Shown one piece after another: positions 25,132 through 33,130 of a stretch of DNA of 35,158 nucleotides. Below the pieces are notes generated by a model. That model worked only from the letters and a program-made list of their open reading frames with translations, made no database searches and was not told the origin of the DNA. Where the stretch lies: contig NZ_MCWZ01000246.1 in the NCBI RefSeq assembly GCF_002877365.1, positions 1-35,158 of the forward strand, given 5' to 3'. Within the stretch, counting starts at the first letter, position 1. The number at the start of each line of letters is the position of its first letter. This DNA comes from Vibrio sp. 10N.261.55.A7. GTDB taxonomy: Bacteria > Pseudomonadota > Gammaproteobacteria > Enterobacterales > Vibrionaceae. The position numbers and the translations under genes were made by a program.

Positions 25132-26058
25132 ATGAACAAGCTTCTTAAATCTCTATTCATCGCTGCGGGCCTAATGGTCTCTGCAACCTCTATAGCTGCT
25201 GACTACCCAAGCAAAAACATTCGTTTAGTTGTACCTTTTGGTGCAGGTGGCGGTACTGATGCCGTTGGCCGTACTTTGGCTAACTCTGCAAAAGATATTC
25301 TAGGACAAAACATCGCCGTCATGAACAGAACAGGTGGTGCTGGCGCAGTAGGCATGAGCTTCGGCGCTCAGCAACGTGCTGATGGTTACACTCTGACGGT
25401 CGTGACTCGTGAGATTGCTTCATTACCTCAAATGGGGTTAATGCAACATGACGCGAGTGATTTCAAACTGATTAGACTCGTTAACCTTGATCCAGCGGTC
25501 GTATTGGTATCAGCAGATAGCCCTTACAACACAATCAACGACCTCATTGCAGATGCGAAGAAAGGTGAAGGAACCGTGAAGTTTGCTTCTACCGCTGCGC
25601 CTAACTTCTACCTAATGGCGCTTGAAAAAGACCAAAATATCAAACTGAACGCCATTCCTTACAACGGAGCTTCAGAAGCCATTCCTGCAGTTCTAGGTAA
25701 GCACACAGACGTGACTATGGTAACGCCTGGAGAAGCTATTGCTCAACTGCGCTCTGGTCAGCTTAAAGCGTTAGGGGTTATGTCTGAAGAGCGTATTGCT
25801 TACATCCCAGATGTACCAACTCTAAAAGAGCAAGGTGTTGATGTTATTACTGGTACATGGCGTGGTATTGGCGCGCCTAAAAACACGCCAGACGAAGTCA
25901 TTGAAACACTAGGTAAAGCATTCGACGAAGCAATGGCGAGTGCAGAATTCAAAGAGTTCATGGAAAAAGGCGCAATGACTATCCACAACATGAATGCTGA
26001 AGAGTTCACTCAGTTCGTGGCTGACGATACAAAATCACTTAGCACTTTAATCAACTAA
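25132..26058 (+). CDS. TctC-type periplasmic substrate-binding protein of a TTT transporter
   Basis: The substrate-binding component of a tripartite tricarboxylate transporter. It has 308 residues with a cleavable signal peptide ending near Ala23 (SIAADYP). The family signature follows: IRLVVPFGAGGGTDAVGR, then NRTGGAGAVG, IPYNGASEAIPAVLGKHTD and the late PDVPTLKEQG. Members bind carboxylates as diverse as citrate, glutarate and terephthalate. Here the setting suggests a monomeric uronate or DEH-like acid, which is inference. A strong terminator separates it from the membrane-component genes, so this protein is probably made in excess. Confidence 0.9.
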   Translation: MNKLLKSLFIAAGLMVSATSIAADYPSKNIRLVVPFGAGGGTDAVGRTLANSAKDILGQNIAVMNRTGGAGAVGMSFGAQQRADGYTLTVVTREIASLPQMGLMQHDASDFKLIRLVNLDPAVVLVSADSPYNTINDLIADAKKGEGTVKFASTAAPNFYLMALEKDQNIKLNAIPYNGASEAIPAVLGKHTDVTMVTPGEAIAQLRSGQLKALGVMSEERIAYIPDVPTLKEQGVDVITGTWRGIGAPKNTPDEVIETLGKAFDEAMASAEFKEFMEKGAMTIHNMNAEEFTQFVADDTKSLSTLIN

Positions 26059-26069
26059 AACATGGTTAT

Positions 26070-26100
26070 GGAGCTTTCAATTGAAAGCTCCTTTTTTTTT
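26070..26100 (+). terminator. Strong hairpin terminator inside the TTT operon
   Basis: Perfect 11-bp arms starting GGAGCTTTCAA, with no spacer, followed by nine T residues. It lies 11 bp after the binding-protein stop codon and before the TctB-type gene, so readthrough must feed the membrane genes unless they have their own promoter. Confidence 0.92.
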
Positions 26101-26141
26101 GGTAAGTCTCATTTCTAAATATCTTTATCCATGGTGAACCT

Positions 26142-26603
26142 ATGTTTAATAGACATGTATTTTTCCCATCATTGGTCATTGTCTGTAGCGCCATAATTCT
26201 GTTTTTGGTTGGTCAATTTGCAGAACCTCGTTTTCAAGACGCTAGCGTCGATGCCAAATTCTTCCCAGCGGTTGTCGCCATACTTCAAATTGTCATTTGT
26301 ATTGCCTTGATCGTTCAACACCGAATGAAGTCAGCGAAAGAGGCAACCCTATCGGAATCAGGCCAAACTCCAATGATTTCTCGCATGGCGATCTTCGGTA
26401 CTGTGTTCTTAATTGGCTACGCCATTCTCATCAGCATTGTTGGCTACCTATTCGCGAGCCTGATTGCATTTACGGCGTACTTAATTTTCTTCAAGATCAA
26501 AAAGCCGCTCTACTACGGCGTCGCATGGACGTTCGTTTTCTGTGTTTATTACCTCTTCGGTGAAGTGTTTTATATCTCTTTACCTCAAGGCATTTTTTAT
26601 TAA
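26142..26603 (+). CDS. TctB-type small membrane subunit of the TTT transporter
   Basis: A 153-residue inner-membrane protein with four predicted helices, the size and layout of the TctB family. The segment FFPAVVAILQIVICIALI, after a short periplasmic stretch, is typical of it. It follows the intra-operon terminator by about 40 bp and precedes the large permease gene by 9 bp. The small subunit has a poorly defined but required role in TTT systems. Confidence 0.85.
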   Translation: MFNRHVFFPSLVIVCSAIILFLVGQFAEPRFQDASVDAKFFPAVVAILQIVICIALIVQHRMKSAKEATLSESGQTPMISRMAIFGTVFLIGYAILISIVGYLFASLIAFTAYLIFFKIKKPLYYGVAWTFVFCVYYLFGEVFYISLPQGIFY

Positions 26604-26612
26604 GGAATTGCT

Positions 26613-28103
26613 ATGTTAGAGCATTTAATGAATGGCCTTTTTGTTGCCTTTAGTCCAGCCGTTTTACCCGTTCTAGTCTTTGGTGTCGTTGGCGGTATTG
26701 TACTTGGTGCACTGCCTGGGCTAACCGCCACAATGGGTGTTGCGATTCTTTTACCCTTCACTTTTGGTATGGAGCCAACGTCAGCATTAGTCATGCTTAT
26801 TGGTGTCTATATCGGTGGCATTTATGGGGGTTCTATTGCCGCCATACTGCTTAAAACACCGGGTACGCCCGCTTCCGCTGCTACCGTGCTTGACGGGCAT
26901 ACCCTTGCCGTTAAAGGACAAGCGGCCCGCGCGTTGAGTATTTCTGCAGTCGCGTCTTTCATAGGCGGTATTATCAGTACGATGGTACTGATTGGCATTG
27001 CGCCAATGTTGGCGAACTTTGCACTGCGTTTTAATGCGCCAGAGTATTTTGCATTAGCACTCTTTGGTTTAACGATAATCGCCAGTGTTTCGTCGCAGAA
27101 TATCTTAAAAGGGCTACTCGCCGGTACCATTGGTTTGCTTGTGTCTACTGTGGGGCTTGACCCAATCAGCAGTGTACCAAGATTCACTTTTGGTGTGATG
27201 GACCTCTACAGCGGCATTAACGTTATTCCTGTTCTTATCGGTTTGTTTGCTCTTTCAGAAGCCATCAATCAGATTGAAAAAATCATTGATGAGAAGAAGG
27301 CAAAAGTCGCCAAGTTTGATCACAAACTGCTGAGCAAAGCTGACATCAAAGAGATGATGCCAACCGCAGTGAAAAGCGGAATCATGGGTACAACCATTGG
27401 TTCAGTCCCTGGTGCAGGGGCGGATATCTCAGCATTTGTTTGTTACAACGAAGCAAAACGCGTATCGAAAAACCAAGACGAGTTTGGCAAAGGCTCGGTT
27501 AAAGGGCTGGCAGCAGCAGAAGCTGGCAACAACGGCGTAACGGGTGGTTCATTAGTTCCGTTGCTAACGCTCGGTGTTCCCGGTGATGCAACAACCGCCG
27601 TATTGCTTGGCGCACTGATTGTTCAAGGGCTAACGCCTGGGCCACTTCTGTTTACTCAAAATCCAGATATTGTTTATGGCATTTTCAGCTCAATGCTGGT
27701 CGCTAACGTTCTGATGTTGATTGTTGGATTGATTGGTATTCGATTCTTCTGCCGCATCATTGAAGTGCCTAAGATGCTGATGATTCCAATCATTATCTTC
27801 TTGTCTGTCGTTGGCGCTTACGCCATCAACAACTCAATGTTCGACGTTGGAATTGCGATTGCGTTTGGCTTATTGGCCTTTGTGTTAGGAAAACTAGACA
27901 TCCCTACCTCGCCTATTCTCCTCGCCATCATTTTGGGGCCAATGGCTGAAACCAACCTTCGTAAAGCATTACTGATGTACGACAACAGCTGGTCTTTCTT
28001 GTATGAGCGCCCGATTGCCCTTGCGTTTATCTTGCTGGCTATCTTCTCTGTTTATTCGACCATGAAAATGAAGAAGAAACAGCAACTCAAAGCAGCGAGT
28101 TGA
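26613..28103 (+). CDS. TctA-type large permease of the TTT transporter
   Basis: The main permease subunit, 496 residues with about 12 helices, the normal TctA length. Family motifs include GALPGLTATMGVAILLPFTF near residue 30 and the inverted-repeat counterpart SVPGAGADISAFVCYNEAK near residue 267, followed by GVPGDATTAVLLGAL. It is a secondary transporter driven by an ion gradient and fed by the periplasmic binding protein encoded two genes upstream. A terminator follows, closing the unit 157-residue protein, TctC, TctB, TctA. Confidence 0.92.
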   Translation: MLEHLMNGLFVAFSPAVLPVLVFGVVGGIVLGALPGLTATMGVAILLPFTFGMEPTSALVMLIGVYIGGIYGGSIAAILLKTPGTPASAATVLDGHTLAVKGQAARALSISAVASFIGGIISTMVLIGIAPMLANFALRFNAPEYFALALFGLTIIASVSSQNILKGLLAGTIGLLVSTVGLDPISSVPRFTFGVMDLYSGINVIPVLIGLFALSEAINQIEKIIDEKKAKVAKFDHKLLSKADIKEMMPTAVKSGIMGTTIGSVPGAGADISAFVCYNEAKRVSKNQDEFGKGSVKGLAAAEAGNNGVTGGSLVPLLTLGVPGDATTAVLLGALIVQGLTPGPLLFTQNPDIVYGIFSSMLVANVLMLIVGLIGIRFFCRIIEVPKMLMIPIIIFLSVVGAYAINNSMFDVGIAIAFGLLAFVLGKLDIPTSPILLAIILGPMAETNLRKALLMYDNSWSFLYERPIALAFILLAIFSVYSTMKMKKKQQLKAAS

Positions 28104-28173
28104 TACCCAAGAATTAATCTACAATAGATTATGTGGAACTAGGTGGTGTAGAAACACATTGACTAGAAACGAG

Positions 28174-28210
28174 AAAGAGGACGAATACTGAAAGGTGTCG
28201 TCCTCTTTTT
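28174..28210 (+). terminator. Rho-independent terminator of the TTT operon
   Basis: Perfect 11-bp arms AAAGAGGACGA / TCGTCCTCTTT with a 13-nt loop and a TTTTT tail, about 70 bp after the permease stop codon. Confidence 0.85.
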
Positions 28211-28286
28211 AATGCTCAACAATCAAAGCAGCGAGACACATTAACCTGCCTTCGTTTCCTCCCAATTATTGGCGTTCAAGTCACGA

Positions 28287-28433
28287 TTAACTGGCAAACT
28301 GCTCACCCTTTAATTCATGACGAGAACGATACAGATGACAACCTGCAAAGAAAATTAAGGCACCAATAACAAAGAACGTGGCCTTGTCTGCACTGCCGCT
28401 GGCAAACACGCCGATGATAAAGATAAGTGCCCT
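28287..28433 (-). pseudogene. C-terminal relic of a membrane-protein gene
   Basis: A 48-codon frame plus TAA reads as two hydrophobic helices (RALIFIIGVFASGS, then FFVIGALIFFAGCHLYRSR) and a polar tail ending KGEQFAS. An in-frame TAG at 28434-28436 precedes it. There is no Met codon in the frame and no ribosome-binding site, so it is a remnant rather than a small gene. The spacing of helices and tail resembles the C-terminus of the SSS symporter encoded at 10624-12399, so it may be what is left of a second symporter. That identity is tentative. The rest of 28104-28500 holds two terminators and a 13-bp direct repeat. Confidence 0.5.
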
Positions 28434-28444
28434 CTAAATACAAC

Positions 28445-28475
28445 AAAAACCGGATGCCTCGTAGAAGCATCCGGT
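28445..28475 (-). terminator. Rho-independent terminator of the PL17 operon
   Basis: Perfect 9-bp arms ACCGGATGC / GCATCCGGT and, on the minus strand, a TTTTT tail. It lies 25 bp after the second PL17 stop codon. Confidence 0.88.
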
Positions 28476-28500
28476 TCAATATTAATCACTTGCGATTGCG

Positions 28501-30651
28501 TTATAGCTGAGCGTAAGCCCCTTCCCAAATAAAGGTTTCACCCGCAAATTCAACCGTATGTGTTGATTTTTGCTTAGCTTCAACTTGGTTAGAGATACCG
28601 TAGTGGTATGTGTTACCCGACGTTGTCGCGATGCGAATCACAGTGCCTACGCTGTTGTGACCAACAACAGTGACAGATTCAACTAAACCACGTGCATTAG
28701 TCGATTGCTCAAACTCTTCGTTGAAGTAGCCGTGAGTTTCTAGCACTGATGCAAATACATGGTCTTTGCCAGACTGACGCATGATCATTGCTGGCTCGCT
28801 GCGCAGGTTGAAGTCTGGATCATTAGCACCTAGGCGGGCAAAAATCACTTCACTGTCAGCCGTTGCACTGGTCACCAATGAGTAGTAGCTGTTGTTCACA
28901 AGCCAGCTTACCAATGAACTGCCTTCAACTTTACCTGAACCTAGGTTCCAAAGATGTTGGTATCCATCAGAGTCACCCACAGGTTTCAGTGTAGATTCGG
29001 TTTGGTATTCAAAATCAGTACGGATGATTTGACCAGAGTAATGCACCGGAAGATCATATTGATTCTCTTGCTCAGACTCGATGCGGTAAACATCAATCAC
29101 TAGTGGCTTTTCGAATTCAGGAAGATCAGCCAGAAGAATACTGCGCTGCATCTCTGTACCTTCGTAGTAACCTGAGATACGGCCGCTCATACCTTGCAGT
29201 TTTTCATTCTCGATGTTGAAGAAATGCTTCTCACCAAACTTCGACTCTGCCAATGCAGTGTTGAAGTTGTTTTGTGTCTTCTGGTTAACTGTCACTGTGT
29301 TATGGGCAACCGTCTGCTTACAGTAAGACTTGTTCTCTGGGATGTAACGACCGCCAAATTTCGGCTCAACGTTAACCCAACGACCGTAACCATAATCGTG
29401 AAGCACTTCGTGGCCACGGTTGAACACACTCAGGTGTAAACCATCGTAGTGACCGTGATCGAGTGCTGAGTGGTACTGGTGATCAGAACCGTGCTGACCA
29501 AACCAGATAAGCGCCATCGTGTCGTCATCTTTCTCGTCACGGTGACGTAGAATACCTAGTCCACCCTTCTCGCCTTCAGGGCCATCAGTGATGTACAGGC
29601 TGCCCCAGTTAAATGGCTTGATTTCATCAGCCGCTTCAACTGCGTTAGACAGTGTTTGGCCTGATGCGTGAACCCATACGTTTTGCTGGTGATTCGCCAT
29701 CGCAAGAAGCGTTTCAGCTTGCTCGTAACGGTGGAAACACACAGATGTCGCCATCACAACGCCTTCATCGTTGATAGAGATCGTTTTCGATGAGTCGTTA
29801 CAAGCAGGCAGTGAACCGTCTGGGAAAGCTGTTTTAAATACCGCGTAAGATGTGGTCTTAATAACTGAGTCGTTGAACTCGTAGATGCCAATTTCTGGCT
29901 GACGACGTTCAATCGCTTCAGCGAACAGGTAGATTGGACGCAGAGAGAAACGATGGTAGTAAGGACCTTCCATGTAGTAGCCGTCTGGCGAGAACAGTTG
30001 GTCAAGTTGCGCTAAGAAACCGCCGCTCACTTTGTCCAACTTCAAGCCGTACATTGCTTTGTCTACAGACTCTTGATCGTTGATTGCGTAACCACAGATA
30101 CCAACCGCTGCAACAGCCCACAAACCGTGGTTGTGAACGATGTCAAAGTCATGGCCATAAGTCACGACAAACAGGTCAATCATCTGCTTAAACAGATCCG
30201 TTTCAATCAACGTTTTCTGATCGTCTGAAAGCGTATGGTAAACACAGCTGTATGCACATGACGCGTAAAGCATCCACATGTTTTCGTTTAGTGTTTGGTG
30301 GAAAATCTTACCCGGTGGGTTCGTATCTTTACTCACATTGCTTTCAAGCGTTGGGTACACTTTCGCGTACGCCGTTAGCATTTCTACAATGTAATCACGG
30401 TATTTCGCTTCTTCAGTGATCAGGAATAAGCGACCCGCTAAATCCATGTGGATGTAGTTTTGCTTGTGACGGTTATGCTCGTAACCGCCGCCTTCACCGT
30501 GTCCAGGGACTTCGATGCCGACTTGAGTCATGTAAGCATCTGTTTGAGCGATATCACGTGATAACGCTTTTCCTAATAGGCTATCCTTGCCAAGATCTTT
30601 ACGAAGTTCCGCTGCTTCTTCAAAGTTAAGTAAAAGTGGTTGATAGCTCAT
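28501..30651 (-). CDS. PL17-family oligoalginate lyase (second copy)
   Basis: A cytoplasmic exolytic alginate lyase of 716 residues with no signal peptide, releasing unsaturated monouronate from oligomers. The N-terminal alpha/alpha toroid carries the family HNHG motif with Asn174 and His175, and GYYMEGPYY with Tyr231/Tyr232. The C-terminal heparinase II/III-like beta domain has DHGHYDGLHLS and GRYIPENKSYCKQTVAHNTV, which hold the remaining His and Tyr of the active site. All family catalytic positions that I can identify are present. Its ATG overlaps the stop of the upstream PL17 gene by one base (TAATG), so the two are translationally coupled. It corresponds to one of the OalB/OalC type enzymes of V. 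splendidus. Confidence 0.92.
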   Translation of the reverse strand: MSYQPLLLNFEEAAELRKDLGKDSLLGKALSRDIAQTDAYMTQVGIEVPGHGEGGGYEHNRHKQNYIHMDLAGRLFLITEEAKYRDYIVEMLTAYAKVYPTLESNVSKDTNPPGKIFHQTLNENMWMLYASCAYSCVYHTLSDDQKTLIETDLFKQMIDLFVVTYGHDFDIVHNHGLWAVAAVGICGYAINDQESVDKAMYGLKLDKVSGGFLAQLDQLFSPDGYYMEGPYYHRFSLRPIYLFAEAIERRQPEIGIYEFNDSVIKTTSYAVFKTAFPDGSLPACNDSSKTISINDEGVVMATSVCFHRYEQAETLLAMANHQQNVWVHASGQTLSNAVEAADEIKPFNWGSLYITDGPEGEKGGLGILRHRDEKDDDTMALIWFGQHGSDHQYHSALDHGHYDGLHLSVFNRGHEVLHDYGYGRWVNVEPKFGGRYIPENKSYCKQTVAHNTVTVNQKTQNNFNTALAESKFGEKHFFNIENEKLQGMSGRISGYYEGTEMQRSILLADLPEFEKPLVIDVYRIESEQENQYDLPVHYSGQIIRTDFEYQTESTLKPVGDSDGYQHLWNLGSGKVEGSSLVSWLVNNSYYSLVTSATADSEVIFARLGANDPDFNLRSEPAMIMRQSGKDHVFASVLETHGYFNEEFEQSTNARGLVESVTVVGHNSVGTVIRIATTSGNTYHYGISNQVEAKQKSTHTVEFAGETFIWEGAYAQL

Positions 30652-32819
30652 TATTTGTTCTCCTGCTTTGACGTCGCTACTTCTGAAATAGAGATTTCTA
30701 GTGAGTAGTAGCCTGTCCAGCTGTATGTTTTATCGTTAAATTCTACTTGGTGTTTGGTTTCACCTGATGCATCAGCCTGGTTGCTGATCATCAGGGTAAT
30801 AATTGATTTCTTTGTTGTGATTTCAATGACAGAAGCGTTGTCGCTGTGCCCAATCACTTGAATGTTTTGTACTTGACCACGCGCGTTGACAGACTGTTCA
30901 AACTCTTCGTTGAAATAGCCATGTGTTTCAAGTACTGACGCAAATAAGGTGGATTCGCCTCGGCTACGCAAAATGAATGCGGGCTCACTACGCAGGTTAA
31001 AACTAGGATCGTTTGCCCCACTGCGAGTAAAAATCACTTCCGCATTATTGTTCGAGCTCGTACCAAGCCATGTGTTGTAACTGTTGTCTTGGAGCCAGCT
31101 CACTAATGCCAGTTCATTTGCTTGCCCTTGCGCCACCTTCCAAAGGTGCTGATAGCCGTTGTCGTCGCCTAAGGTCTTCAGTTCTTGGAATGCCTCATAG
31201 GCAAAGTTGGTGTGTATGATTTGACCACCGTACTGATGAGAATAATCATATTGATGCTCACCTTCACCGGCGAGTCGATATAAATCAATCAAAAGAGGTG
31301 CTTCTAATTCCTCTAGATTGAGAAGAAAAGCACTGCGTTGCTGGTCAAAACCATCATGGTGAGCGTTCGCAAATGCGCTCATGCCTTTGATGTTACTATC
31401 ATCAACGTTAAAGAAGTGCGGTGTGCCATGCACAGAGTCTGCGCGTTCAACATCAAAATTATTCTGACAAGTTTCATCGATAGTCACACTATTGTGCGCA
31501 ATGGTTTGACGGGCATACGATGGATTCTCTGGTAGGTAACGACCACCAAATTTTGGTTCAACGTTTATCCAACGAGCAAATCCATATTCACGTAGCACTT
31601 CATGGCCACGATTAAAGAGCGTAATGCCGAGCGTATCGAAGTGGCCGTGGCCCATGCCGTGTTGACCATAATTCATCACCAGCTGAGTTACATCGCCTTG
31701 TTTATCCTGCATACGGATAAAGCCCTGCGCACCGCTTTCACCGGTTGGCCCTTCATTCAGCTCTATGCTTGGCCAGAAAGGCATGCCAATCACGCGATTT
31801 TCCGACGCTTTTTCATAAGCACGAGAAACATCTAACCCACATGGGTGCATCCACACGCCGTCTTGAATTTTCGCCATTCCAAGAATGTTTTCATCCAAAG
31901 AGTAATGCGCACCGTAGATGCTAACCGCAACCTGAACGCCCATATCAGCAATACTCATGCTTTGAGACGCATCATTCATTGCTGGGAAAACGCCGTTTGG
32001 ATATGCTGATGCCAGAAGTGCTTGAACAGTGTTACCAACCAGGCCCTCTTTGTAGTTGTAGATATCTACATCTGGCAAGTGCCTATGAATGATCTCTGCA
32101 AACAATACGAGCGGACGAATCGTGAAACGAGAGTAATATGGCCCTTCTAAATAGTAGCCAGAAGGCGCAAATAGGTTCGATACTTGGTCTAGAAAGCCAC
32201 TGGTTTCGTCACGGTCTTTACCGTAAACGGCCATCTCTAGGTATTCAAGTTTACCAATAGCCACGGCGCAAGCGCCCACAGCCGCAACGGCCCACACGCC
32301 ATGGTTGTGAATATGGTCAAATCGATGTGCGTACTTATCGATGGTCATTTCAATCATTGGCATGAACAAACGATCAATGATTCTCTGACGCTGCTGCTCT
32401 GACATTGTCGACGCAACACACGAGTAAGCAATACTGGTAAAGAGTAACCAACCGTGTTCGTTGAGAATTTGGTGGAAGATGCGCCCTGTCGGATTGGTGT
32501 TTTTTTGTACCTGGAAGCCAAGATCTAAGTATTTATCGGCGTACTCTTCTAACAACGACACAACAAAGTCAGCGTATTTCTGCTGCCCAGTTATAAGGAA
32601 AAGTCGACCCGCTACATTCATGTAGGTATAGTTTTCTTTATGACGGTTGTGCTCATAACTACCACCATCCCCGTGACCCGGGACATCAAGCGGTAAACTC
32701 ATGAAGTCACCCACTTCTCTTACATTCTTGGCAATGGTTTTTCCCATCAAGGTATCACGTCCTACTTCCTGTCGAAGTTGTGTGATTTCATCTTCTGTAA
32801 GCAAAATTGGTTGAGTCAT
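30651..32819 (-). CDS. PL17-family oligoalginate lyase (first copy)
   Basis: A 722-residue paralogue of the following gene and the first of the two-gene unit. It also lacks a signal peptide. HNHG gives Asn172 and His173, GYYLEGPYY gives Tyr228/Tyr229, GHGHFDTL supplies His391/His393, and GRYLPENPSYARQT carries the second Tyr. The beta domain matches heparinase II/III. The two copies are collinear but clearly diverged, which suggests split preference for oligomer length or M/G composition rather than recent duplication. An operator of the locus family lies 50 bp upstream of the start, and the unit is divergent from kdgF-kdgK-eda. Confidence 0.92.
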   Translation of the reverse strand: MTQPILLTEDEITQLRQEVGRDTLMGKTIAKNVREVGDFMSLPLDVPGHGDGGSYEHNRHKENYTYMNVAGRLFLITGQQKYADFVVSLLEEYADKYLDLGFQVQKNTNPTGRIFHQILNEHGWLLFTSIAYSCVASTMSEQQRQRIIDRLFMPMIEMTIDKYAHRFDHIHNHGVWAVAAVGACAVAIGKLEYLEMAVYGKDRDETSGFLDQVSNLFAPSGYYLEGPYYSRFTIRPLVLFAEIIHRHLPDVDIYNYKEGLVGNTVQALLASAYPNGVFPAMNDASQSMSIADMGVQVAVSIYGAHYSLDENILGMAKIQDGVWMHPCGLDVSRAYEKASENRVIGMPFWPSIELNEGPTGESGAQGFIRMQDKQGDVTQLVMNYGQHGMGHGHFDTLGITLFNRGHEVLREYGFARWINVEPKFGGRYLPENPSYARQTIAHNSVTIDETCQNNFDVERADSVHGTPHFFNVDDSNIKGMSAFANAHHDGFDQQRSAFLLNLEELEAPLLIDLYRLAGEGEHQYDYSHQYGGQIIHTNFAYEAFQELKTLGDDNGYQHLWKVAQGQANELALVSWLQDNSYNTWLGTSSNNNAEVIFTRSGANDPSFNLRSEPAFILRSRGESTLFASVLETHGYFNEEFEQSVNARGQVQNIQVIGHSDNASVIEITTKKSIITLMISNQADASGETKHQVEFNDKTYSWTGYYSLEISISEVATSKQENK

Positions 32820-32867
32820 TTTAGTCCGCTATAACGCATTAGTAGTTAGAATAACAATCTCCATATA

Positions 32868-32878
32868 AAGTAATACAA
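32868..32878. promoter_or_regulatory. Operator before the PL17 pair
   Basis: On the minus strand this reads TTGTATTACTT: a perfect left half of the locus palindrome, with AC retained and the final AA replaced. It lies about 50 bp before the PL17 start codon. Confidence 0.45.
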
Positions 32879-32912
32879 TAAGAGCTTTCGTCCTACCTAT
32901 TCCTGACAAAAT

Positions 32913-32928
32913 GATGATCAATGTCACA
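32913..32928. promoter_or_regulatory. CRP-like site between PL17 and kdgF units
   Basis: GATGA-TCAATG-TCACA has one perfect TCACA half and TGA of the other. The core TGATCAATGTCA is identical to the one at 12525-12536. It could serve both divergent units. Confidence 0.45.
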
Positions 32929-33021
32929 CGAACCGTTGTAACCATTTGTTTTAAAGATAAATGCGTAAATAAACGTTCGACACACTACGTGCCGGAATTT
33001 TATGAAAACGGCTATTCAATT

Positions 33022-33033
33022 TGACCTAGGTCA
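33022..33033. promoter_or_regulatory. 12-bp perfect palindrome upstream of kdgF
   Basis: TGACCTAGGTCA is an exact palindrome 16 bp before the FadR-type operator. It does not resemble the other motif families in the locus, and a binder is not evident. Confidence 0.35.
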
Positions 33034-33049
33034 CACAATCTTGAACATA

Positions 33050-33081
33050 TTGTATGACAAATCAAATTTATCAACTATGAT
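33050..33081 (+). promoter_or_regulatory. Operator overlapping the kdgF promoter
   Basis: TTGTATGACAA (33050-33060) fits TNGTNNNACNA. A -35-like ATGACA (33054-33059) inside it and TATGAT (33076-33081) 16 bp later form a plausible promoter, so a bound repressor would block the polymerase. The ATG of kdgF follows 50 bp downstream. Confidence 0.55.
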
Positions 33082-33130
33082 ACGACCATAGCAGTTATCT
33101 TTATTTAATCGTTTTTCGGAGAACGACATT

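Noticed and set aside
26070..26100. Operator palindrome
   Set aside because: The 22-bp perfect palindrome is followed directly by nine T residues and lies right after a stop codon, which marks a terminator instead.
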